Assembly (NCBI GenBank): GCA_964525945.1
Contig: CAZGKX010000025.1
Span: 1 to 31,312, forward strand
Length of the DNA stretch: 31,312 nucleotides
Reading direction: 5' to 3'
Source: CAZGKX01 sp964525945
Lineage (GTDB): Bacteria; Pseudomonadota; Gammaproteobacteria; Legionellales; Legionellaceae
The translations under genes were made by a program, and so were the position numbers. A model generated the notes under the pieces. That model made no database searches. It had not been told where the DNA came from and saw only the letters and a program-made list of their open reading frames with translations. This document shows, in pieces, positions 25,390-31,312 of the stretch; positions within the stretch are counted from its first letter, which is position 1; every line of letters starts with the position of its first letter.

Positions 25390-25434
25390 CTTCTCGAGAA
25401 GGCCTATTATAACCACGCTTTAATAATTTGAAAG
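25390..25434 (-). promoter_or_regulatory. Promoter and palindrome upstream of the double-barrel gene
   Basis: On the - strand TATAAT (25411-25406) is a perfect -10 box, with a weak TTTCAA -35 about 16 bases further upstream. Just downstream, around the expected transcription start, is the 12-bp palindrome CTTCTCGAGAAG (25390-25401), a possible operator. Confidence 0.45.
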
Positions 25435-25509
25435 TCGCAAAGTTTTTCCTCTGCATTTTATCGGATAAAAATCAGGGATGAAGATGTTTTCAAGATAGGT
25501 TACATGCAA

Positions 25510-25956
25510 CTAAATAGGATCAATTTTCGGAATACTGGAAAAATCGCACACGCATTTACCGGCAGCATCTGCTGGCATCGGGACTTCTGCAAACTCTTTG
25601 GGGAAACAAACGGTAACATTCCAACCGGCCTCTTTCTTGCCAATCGCTTTGGGTAAACCCCAATAATGTTGTCCGACATACACTTTATCTTGTTCACTTT
25701 CCCATATTGCCGGATTAAAGGTGGCGGATAACGACAATGTTTCGCCCATGTCACAGGCAAAAGGTTGTCGCACCCATGCTTGCCCCTGAGGAATGATCAC
25801 CTGCATTATTGATTTACCCGTTGCAGCATTTTTCACGTCAATGGTTACGTTGTAATTCAACCAACAGCTGTCTTTCACCATGGTGATAAAACAAGGAAAA
25901 GCAAAAACCTGCCCGGATAATCCTAGTCCAACAAGCAAAGGCACTAATTTACGCAT
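25510..25956 (-). CDS. Periplasmic Cys-containing protein of unknown function
   Basis: I do not recognise a named family. The 148-residue protein has a clear signal peptide (MRKLVPLLVGLGLSGQVFA, then FPCF). The mature part of about 129 residues contains six cysteines (PCF, DSC, FACD, VCF, KCVCD), enough for three disulfides, and beta-strand-like segments (WLNYNVTIDVKN, ETLSLSATFNP, GWNVTVCFP). It is probably a small secreted or periplasmic beta-domain. Immediately before the ATG is an imperfect palindrome, AACCTAAAATTTAGGGTT (25961-25978), and a TATACT-like -10 lies beyond it, so the gene probably has its own promoter and possible operator. Confidence 0.75.
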   Translation of the reverse strand: MRKLVPLLVGLGLSGQVFAFPCFITMVKDSCWLNYNVTIDVKNAATGKSIMQVIIPQGQAWVRQPFACDMGETLSLSATFNPAIWESEQDKVYVGQHYWGLPKAIGKKEAGWNVTVCFPKEFAEVPMPADAAGKCVCDFSSIPKIDPI

Positions 25957-26026
25957 AGCAAAACCTAAAATTTAGGGTTATTTTGATAGTATATACCGAC
26001 CTTGCATATATTTTGATAGCTTGGGA

Positions 26027-26055
26027 TTGATTTTTTTTTATCTTACGTATACCCT
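26027..26055 (+). promoter_or_regulatory. Probable tRNA-Ser promoter
   Basis: TTGATT (26027-26032) lies 15-17 bases before a weak TATACC/TACCCT -10 (26048-26055). A C-rich discriminator follows before the tRNA, as is common for stable-RNA promoters. The -10 is poor, so confidence is modest. Confidence 0.35.
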
Positions 26056-26082
26056 TTCGCACTTGAACATGGTTCAAAAATT

Positions 26083-26170
26083 GGAGAGGTGGCCGAGTGG
26101 CTGAAGGCGCACGCCTGGAAAGTGTGTATACGGCAACGTATCGAGGGTTCGAATCCCTCTCTCTCCGCCA
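26083..26170 (+). tRNA. tRNA-Ser, anticodon GGA
   Basis: The 88-nt gene folds as a class II tRNA. Acceptor GGAGAGG pairs with TCTCTCC before G and an encoded CCA. The D-arm contains GCCGAGTGGCTGAAGGC. The anticodon loop CTGGAAA gives GGA (reads UCC/UCU). There is a long variable arm (TGTATACGGCAACGTAT region) and a T-arm GAGGG-TTCGAAT-CCCTC. The long variable arm supports Ser. A small open frame on the same bases is coincidental. Confidence 0.96.
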
Positions 26171-26322
26171 AAATTAAGACCATGCTCCTTCATTTCTTGA
26201 ACATATTGGATGCGCGTGTTCTCAATTCCTCTTTTATTAATCGACAAAGGGTCCTGTCCCTTTGGTTTCATAGGTTAAGGAATTGTTATACACTTTCTGC
26301 TTGCACTTAGATTTGGATAACA

Positions 26323-27813
26323 TTGCCAGTGACCACCAAAAATGAGATTAATAACCCACCCATTAGCGATGGCGAATTTCGACGAGCCTTAAAAAGCCGT
26401 CATGTGCAATTGATTGCATTGGGTGGAATTATTGGTTCAGGCTATTTTTTAGGCACAGGTGCTGTGGTCCATACTGTCGGACCTTCTGTTTTTCTAGCTT
26501 ACATCTTAGGTGGTCTGATCATTTATTTAACCATGCTTTGCATGGGCGAATTAGCGGTTGCCATTCCAATTGCAGGATCGTTTATCAATTATACCGCTGA
26601 CTTTATTTCGCCATCACTTGCGTGTGGGGTAGGTTGGTCTTACTGGATCAGTTGGGTGGCCTATATTCCGGCTGAATGCTTGGCCGGTGGCATTATCATG
26701 CAATATTTTACGGGTGTTAATGGTTATGTCTGGGCCGTATCGTTTGGCTTACTGATTACCTATACAAATCTTGCTAAAGTGGGTACTTTTGGTGAAATTG
26801 AATTTTGGTTAGCGCTTATTAAAATATCTGCTTTGTTTGGGTTTATTACGCTTTCTATGTTGATATTTTTTGGGGTCATCCATGGACCACAACCGGCTGG
26901 TATAATTGGCGGTCGCTTTATTTTTGGACAAGGTGGGATATTTCCGAATGGCGGTTTGGTGCTGTTAACGGCAATGGTTTTGCTACTGGTGAATTACCAA
27001 GGCTCTGAAATTATTGGTCTTGCCGCTGGCGAATCCATTGATCCTGCACGCATGATTCCATATGCCATTCGAAATGTAACGTTAAGAATTCTTTTCATTT
27101 ATATCATTCCCGTTTTTTGCTTGGTGTTGATTTTTCCTTGGCAAAAAGCAGGTATCCACAATTCCGTGTTTGCGGAGGCTTTAAATTTTTACGGTTTAAA
27201 ATGGGCAGGTGCTGCAACCAGCTTTGTCACATTAACAGCCACCCTATCTTGCTCAAACTCCGGCGTTTATGGGATCGTTCGTTCACTGCATGCCTTGGCC
27301 CGCAATGGCATGGCCCCTAAGATTTTAGCGAAACTCAATCACAATGCTGTTCCTCAAAATGCAGGGATTGTGACCTTGGTTTCAATTTGGCTTTTGCTGC
27401 TTGCTAGTTATTTTTATGCACAATCCACGCTGTACATCGCATTATTGCTGGTCTCTGGTTTCACAGGAGCCATTGCCTGGATTTCACTGTGTTGGTCGCA
27501 AATTAATTTTCGCCGCCAACTCTACAAAGCCGGCTACACCACCGCTGATCTTCGTTATAAAACACCTGGCTCGCCTTATACAGGCATCGTGGCCATTGTT
27601 CTGATGGTTATCTGTTTATTCTTTCTTCTTCTGGATAAAGATCCCAGCTATAAAATTGCCTTTATTATTGGCTTAGTAACGCTGATTGTTCCTATTATCA
27701 TTTATAAAACAGGCAATTTTGAAAAAAAACGTCAAAATCTGATTCTTGAAAATCATCCTGTTCGTTTTTCAGATATATTCCCAAATAAACATGATAAAAT
27801 TAACTCACTATAA
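26323..27813 (+). CDS. Amino-acid permease, APC superfamily (AAT family)
   Basis: The 496-residue protein has about 12 membrane segments and the AAT family opening LKSRHVQLIALGGIIGSGYFLGTG, which forms the substrate-binding unwound helix 1. Then come GPSVFLAYILGG and MGELAVAIPIAGSF. A later NYQGSEIIGLAAGE block (helix 6 region) and SNSGVYGIVRSLHALARNGMAP are also characteristic of LysP/GabP-type permeases, which import amino acids with protons. The amino acid cannot be named. The start is TTG at 26323, with GGA 5 bases ahead; the next possible start is GTG at 26329. No ATG exists near the family's N-terminus. The 150 bp between the tRNA and this gene hold only a weak CAAAGGG/CCCTTTG hairpin (near 26246-26265). 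Confidence 0.9.
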   Translation: MPVTTKNEINNPPISDGEFRRALKSRHVQLIALGGIIGSGYFLGTGAVVHTVGPSVFLAYILGGLIIYLTMLCMGELAVAIPIAGSFINYTADFISPSLACGVGWSYWISWVAYIPAECLAGGIIMQYFTGVNGYVWAVSFGLLITYTNLAKVGTFGEIEFWLALIKISALFGFITLSMLIFFGVIHGPQPAGIIGGRFIFGQGGIFPNGGLVLLTAMVLLLVNYQGSEIIGLAAGESIDPARMIPYAIRNVTLRILFIYIIPVFCLVLIFPWQKAGIHNSVFAEALNFYGLKWAGAATSFVTLTATLSCSNSGVYGIVRSLHALARNGMAPKILAKLNHNAVPQNAGIVTLVSIWLLLLASYFYAQSTLYIALLLVSGFTGAIAWISLCWSQINFRRQLYKAGYTTADLRYKTPGSPYTGIVAIVLMVICLFFLLLDKDPSYKIAFIIGLVTLIVPIIIYKTGNFEKKRQNLILENHPVRFSDIFPNKHDKINSL

Positions 27814-27818
27814 ACTCT

Positions 27819-27980
27819 CTAATTGTTGTCAGTGTTGGGCTCAGGGATATGAAGCGGTTCGGGTTCCGGAGTCTCAGGAAATGACGGCTCTAAAGGTCTT
27901 GGAATCACTGGAACTTCATTAGGTACATGAGGGTATTCATCTGGCGCATTGGGTACTTCTGGAACATCCGATTTTTCCAT
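27819..27980 (-). CDS. 53-residue proline/glutamate-rich small protein
   Basis: This small gene is easily missed. The ATG at 27978-27980 has a perfect AGGAG 7 bases ahead, and the frame runs 53 codons to TAG. The product is strongly biased: about a quarter is Pro, with many Glu, Val and Asn. It has a loose repeat of the VP..P type (DVPEVPNAP, YPHVPNEVPVIP, then PETPEPEPLHIPEP). It has no signal peptide or membrane segment and is likely disordered. Its function is unknown. It is convergent with the permease gene (stops 6 bp apart) and its start faces away from the DUF1328 gene. Confidence 0.7.
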   Translation of the reverse strand: MEKSDVPEVPNAPDEYPHVPNEVPVIPRPLEPSFPETPEPEPLHIPEPNTDNN

Positions 27981-28034
27981 TATTTTCTCCTAAAGCGGTA
28001 TGGGTTGCATAAGTTTTAAAAAACAATGTTAGGC

Positions 28035-28050
28035 TATACTTAAGTATAAT
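28035..28050 (+). promoter_or_regulatory. Palindrome and -10-like boxes before the DUF1328 gene
   Basis: TATACTTAAGTATA (28035-28048) is a perfect 14-bp palindrome, and TATAAT (28045-28050) overlaps its end, 26 bases before the ATG at 28077. No good -35 is seen, so the promoter may depend on an activator that uses the palindrome (inference). Confidence 0.4.
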
Positions 28051-28076
28051 TGAAATTTTAAGACAGGGAGACAGTC

Positions 28077-28262
28077 ATGTTGGAATGGGCACTCATATTT
28101 TTGGTGATTGCAATAGCTGCCGCCTTATTTGGCTATAGGGGTTTAGCTTCTACAGCGACGGCTATTTCAAAACTGTTGTTTTTCTTATTTTTAGTGATTG
28201 CTTTGGTGCTATTGATTGTAGGGTTGTTTAGCCCCGCTCCCTTGCCAGTGCTGGCGTCTTAG
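28077..28262 (+). CDS. DUF1328 (YtjA-type) small membrane protein
   Basis: The 61-residue protein has two hydrophobic helices (about 3-20 and 30-52) separated by a GYRGLAS turn. It matches the DUF1328 pattern MLEWAL.FLVIAI.AALFGF.G.A..A..IAK.LF.iFL. Members are tiny inner-membrane proteins of unknown function, often stress-induced. The ATG at 28077 has a clear ribosome site (AGGGAG). Confidence 0.88.
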   Translation: MLEWALIFLVIAIAAALFGYRGLASTATAISKLLFFLFLVIALVLLIVGLFSPAPLPVLAS

Positions 28263-28287
28263 TTACGAGGGCAGTCAGTATACACTG

Positions 28288-28557
28288 TTGACCGAGACGC
28301 TCATTGACTACGAGAACGCACTGACTAAGCCTTTCTCCTGCTTCTATTACCTTTTGGTTCAAGTGTTACAGCCTATTTCACTTGTTACGGATCACGATCT
28401 TTATCATGGATTTAGATACCTTCACCATACCAACTATCTAGCACTTACCCGGATGGGGCTACCAGGAGGGTATTCATCTTACGATTTATACCCCGCACAG
28501 CAGAAGCAACTTCTCGACACAGCGTCGTTCGCAAAGTCAGGATACATGCGTAAATAG
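28288..28557 (+). other. Doubtful open frame in a 353-bp gene-poor stretch (28263-28615)
   Basis: The frame encodes about 89 residues from a TTG and is open back into the DUF1328 gene. The product resembles nothing I recognise, and there is no proper ribosome site. The stretch is visibly less AT-rich than its neighbours, and its codon use differs, which suggests a remnant of transferred DNA rather than an active gene. Beyond the frame, the only regulatory sign is a TATAAT before the coiled-coil gene. Confidence 0.25.
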
Positions 28558-28578
28558 TTTATAAAAAAGCAATTGTGT

Positions 28579-28584
28579 TATAAT
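28579..28584 (+). promoter_or_regulatory. -10 box before the coiled-coil protein gene
   Basis: A perfect TATAAT sits 31 bases before the ATG at 28616. The expected -35 position holds only TAGTTT, so this is a partial promoter match. Confidence 0.4.
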
Positions 28585-28615
28585 AATGCTCTAATATTGT
28601 TTAGAGAGCTCGAGA

Positions 28616-30769
28616 ATGCATTCATTCAAAGAAGAACCCAGATGGACTCTATTTGCTAAAAAGCAACGTGGACGATTTTGCATTCATGGTTTATATGAGC
28701 TGATCAAAGCTTATAAAGATACCCCCTTTTTTTCTAGATATAAAATATCGCTTAATCAATCCAATCTTACAAAAAGAAAATATATTATGATCCACTTGCG
28801 CAATAAAGGCACTATAAAGCGCCATGTTTCGATTGATCAAGTCTTTACGAACACTGATGTTCGATTAGCCCCTTATCACCTGACACGAACAGAAGAGTTT
28901 TTAAAATACAAAAGAGTTGAACATGCCTATATAGAATTTAATGCGATAGAAGCTGGTCGTTTTAAATGTTTCGTCACTCATATCGAGGCGTATGAGCTTC
29001 AAAATGATTCGACTCAGACTGAGGAAGACTCAGTTTATTATGAAACTGAGGCCATTAACTCGATGCGAAAACGCATAGAGCTATCTCCGGATGAGCTTGA
29101 CAATATTCGTCATGAAGTAGAAACGGATGTAGATATCATTTTACAAAACATTCATCAGTTTAAAACGCAATACATCTACGAACTTGGGGAAAAATTAGCA
29201 GACATTGAAAATTCATTATCAAAATTGTGGGAAAATTCCCAAAATTTAACAAAAGCTGCTCTGGAAAAAATTAAACTCCTGACCATTCAAAAAATGAATA
29301 TTTTAAATGAAATACATCTTTTTTCTAACACAACCTTACGACAAAGGAAAGAGAACAATACGCTCAATCAATGCCTACAAGCACCTTTCTTATTGGCTAT
29401 TATTGCCATGCTGGACAAAAGGTTGGCTGAAAAGATAAAAAAAGAAACAGTCATTTCTGAGCAAAATACTGAGCATACGATGTCCAGTCAATCCGCTCCT
29501 ACCTCGAGCGGATTCTCAAAAAAAACCAATAAAAAATCTTCGTTAGCAAAATCAAAAAATACATCCCTGCATCCCCATACAATTCGTAACGCATTGGAAG
29601 ATATTATCAGACGTATTGATGGATGCAACGAGGAGGATTTGAGGATTTTAAACGGAGATAGTTTGATCTTATATTCGGTTCATGAAACGCTTATCATTAA
29701 TGACCCACAACTTCGGGAATTAAACTTAGCTTGTGAAATGGCTTTAAAACAAAGAACGGCCGATTTTGATAAAGCCATCACTGTAGTACAGACTCGTATT
29801 GACCGCTTAAAAGGGCTCTTACAAAATATTCAAGAACAAAACGACTGCTATCTTGCAGAAATTGACTCAATTAAAGCCCGTTGGCGGTTAAACATCGATG
29901 ATGAGAGTGAAGATCGCCAAATTTGTCAGAAAATTAGTGAACTTCTGATGACAATGTGGGAGGCAGAGCAAATCTTCTATGAGTTTTGTTTAGATGATAT
30001 GGCCTTGCCTAAACACATTCAAGACCAACGGCAGGATTTACTTAATAGCGACCCTTTAAATAAGATCCAATCATCCTATAAATATTTCCCATATTGGTTG
30101 CTTACGGGAATACATCACGGATCTTATGAAATAATCGCCTTACTGCATCAAATTTCGCCGGGCATATTGAACGATCGTCAGGAGGCGCATCAAGCCTACG
30201 AGATGCTTTTTATAAATTTACATCACTTCTGCAAGTCACAAGACAAAAAAGAGGAATTGGAAAAATTGATCATGATTGCAGATTTTTGTTACGAAAACTC
30301 ATTGTATTACCGAGAAATCGTTCAAGAAAATGTCACAGAGCACTTAAAAACCACGTTGTCGAAGCGAGTTAATATTTTACATTTAGCGCTTAATAACCAT
30401 CATTTAAGCGTACTTAAAATGTTCTTACGCCAAGGGACGACAATGGATTGTGTATTATCTCAAAATAATGAATGTACTGTAACGTTAGGGCAATATATAG
30501 AATTGTCCGTGCACGATAAAAGACTTATTTTGGAGCCTGAAGCACTGGAATATTTATCGCTTCATATACCATTGCGTTTAAATAGTCCCCAGGCGTTTGA
30601 CCCTATCCAAACACAAGATTGGCTTAAATTAATGCAGAATATATTGTCATCTCGGAATGTCATGGCCGTGGTTGTAATGGGTTGCTTGGCGGTACTTTTG
30701 TGCTCAATTGTTCCGGATACACTTTTTTCTTCAAGCGATGATTCTATGAAATCTCGTTTTTCCCCCTAA
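28616..30769 (+). CDS. Coiled-coil protein with C-terminal membrane anchor, effector candidate
   Basis: I do not recognise a named family for this 717-residue protein. The N-terminal 150 residues form a mixed alpha/beta region. From about 155 to 250 and 370 to 460 the sequence is rich in Leu/Glu/Lys/Gln heptads, consistent with coiled coils, split by a Ser/Lys-rich linker (about 290-325). Around 585-620 there are one or two ankyrin-like helices (VNILHLALNNHHLSVLKMFL). Residues about 683-701 (MAVVVMGCLAVLLCSIV) form a single membrane segment near the C-terminus, followed by a short polar tail. Large helical proteins with a tail anchor are frequent among Dot/Icm effectors; delivery here is inference. 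The ribosome site is weak (AGAGAG). Confidence 0.75.
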   Translation: MHSFKEEPRWTLFAKKQRGRFCIHGLYELIKAYKDTPFFSRYKISLNQSNLTKRKYIMIHLRNKGTIKRHVSIDQVFTNTDVRLAPYHLTRTEEFLKYKRVEHAYIEFNAIEAGRFKCFVTHIEAYELQNDSTQTEEDSVYYETEAINSMRKRIELSPDELDNIRHEVETDVDIILQNIHQFKTQYIYELGEKLADIENSLSKLWENSQNLTKAALEKIKLLTIQKMNILNEIHLFSNTTLRQRKENNTLNQCLQAPFLLAIIAMLDKRLAEKIKKETVISEQNTEHTMSSQSAPTSSGFSKKTNKKSSLAKSKNTSLHPHTIRNALEDIIRRIDGCNEEDLRILNGDSLILYSVHETLIINDPQLRELNLACEMALKQRTADFDKAITVVQTRIDRLKGLLQNIQEQNDCYLAEIDSIKARWRLNIDDESEDRQICQKISELLMTMWEAEQIFYEFCLDDMALPKHIQDQRQDLLNSDPLNKIQSSYKYFPYWLLTGIHHGSYEIIALLHQISPGILNDRQEAHQAYEMLFINLHHFCKSQDKKEELEKLIMIADFCYENSLYYREIVQENVTEHLKTTLSKRVNILHLALNNHHLSVLKMFLRQGTTMDCVLSQNNECTVTLGQYIELSVHDKRLILEPEALEYLSLHIPLRLNSPQAFDPIQTQDWLKLMQNILSSRNVMAVVVMGCLAVLLCSIVPDTLFSSSDDSMKSRFSP

Positions 30770-30838
30770 AAATGACTGATGTCGAGACTGCATTTGACGT
30801 GCGAATAAGTGTTGTTAAGGGACCCCTGTGATAAATGA

Positions 30839-31312
30839 TCAAGCATCTTAACATTTGGCAAAAATGGAAAAGACGATAACCATGATCTGATTATTCTCTG
30901 TAAAACAAAACGCCAATTAGAGCGTTGTAAAAGACGACTCATGAGCGTCTTACAAGAAAGACATCTACAACTGTCGCGCAAAAAAACGCGTATTGGCGCT
31001 ATAAACAGTGGTTTTCATTTTCTAGGCATCCAATATTTGGAAACACAATCTCCAAATAACACCCATGTTGCACAGGATTCAAATCGAACGGCAGCAAATG
31101 ATGCTTTCGCTGATAAATGTCTGTTATTTAAACAGACCGAGTGTAGTAACAGCAGCTCACTCAGTACCGAACGAGAAAATTCTGGGCAAATCTCAATTAT
31201 TCCGCATGCGAGAACATTAAGAAATGCACGTGAACAAGTAAGACTTATGGTTATTGATGGGTTTTCTACCGCACGAATCAAACGCTACTTGAACGCTTGG
31301 CTAACATGGTGG
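30839..31312 (+). pseudogene. 3' part of a group II intron/retron-type reverse transcriptase, truncated in front
   Basis: From just after a TGA at 30836-30838 one frame stays open for 158 codons to the right edge. It reads DDNHDLIILCKTKRQLERCK, then LQLSRKKTRIG and GFHFLGIQYLE. These correspond to the end of reverse-transcriptase motif 5 (the DD pair), motif 6 (KT.iG) and motif 7 (GF.FLG). Near the edge comes IIPHARTLRNAREQVRLMV...DGFS..RIKRYLNAWLTWW, a C-terminal block I associate with bacterial reverse transcriptases. Everything before motif 5 is missing and no start codon is present, so this is a remnant unless an upstream part is joined by frameshift. The preceding 70 bp hold no recognisable fragment. 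The gene may continue beyond the window. Confidence 0.65.

Noticed and set aside
26083..26170. tRNA-Ser as an integration site of a genomic island
   Set aside because: I found no repeat of the tRNA 3' end and no integrase in the window.
26089..26310. A 73-residue + strand frame
   Set aside because: It reads through the tRNA-Ser gene and has no protein-like character.

Overview
The window is AT-rich gammaproteobacterial DNA that looks like Legionella or a close relative in the Legionellales. The reasons are an ankyrin protein and a coiled-coil protein that each end in a membrane anchor, a WipA/WipB-like phosphatase, several large proteins of the Dot/Icm effector type, and opacity-like outer-membrane barrels. 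These sit among ordinary housekeeping genes (pncB, nagZ, a uridine kinase, tRNA-Ser, an amino-acid permease). The species cannot be told from the sequence alone.

Layout. 1-1.2 kb: a RES/Xre toxin-antitoxin pair with a readable promoter and operator-like repeats. 1.3-5.4 kb: a large ankyrin protein facing an ELM1-like (GT-B type) protein. 5.7-9.0 kb: a DUF2784 membrane protein, a divergent cytochrome P450, a palindromic dispersed repeat, then an alpha/beta hydrolase and a uridine-kinase-type enzyme that overlap by 4 bases. 9.0-14.8 kb, minus strand: an apparent operon of outer-membrane barrel, S53 (sedolisin) protease, Asp-box/InlB-repeat secreted protein and Wip-like phosphatase. The first two genes each carry an in-frame stop codon, so this locus appears to be decaying. 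14.9-18.9 kb: a secreted orphan, a small Cys-His-Asp enzyme candidate, a membrane-anchored poly(A)-polymerase/CCA-enzyme-like protein, and a shortened adenosylhomocysteinase-like protein. 19-25.4 kb, minus strand: nicotinate phosphoribosyltransferase, a GYSRGA hydrolase-like protein, a second copy of the dispersed repeat, NagZ and a double-barrel outer-membrane protein. 25.5-28.3 kb: a periplasmic Cys-rich protein, tRNA-Ser(GGA), a permease, a 53-residue proline-rich protein and a DUF1328 membrane protein. 28.6-30.8 kb: a coiled-coil protein with a C-terminal anchor. From 30.84 kb to the right edge: the 3' part of a reverse transcriptase that lacks its front half.

How the genes fit together. 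Most genes stand alone or in pairs, so this is not one pathway. Several proteins (ankyrin, Wip-like, poly(A)-polymerase-like, Cys-His-Asp, GYSRGA, coiled-coil) look like host-directed effectors; this is inferred from domains and architecture, not from a proven secretion signal. The most useful observations are the two nonsense codons in neighbouring secreted-protein genes, the two copies of a palindromic MITE/REP-like element in opposite orientations, the unusual anchored nucleotidyltransferase, and the truncated reverse transcriptase. I do not see a clear defence or other multi-gene system beyond the RES/Xre pair.
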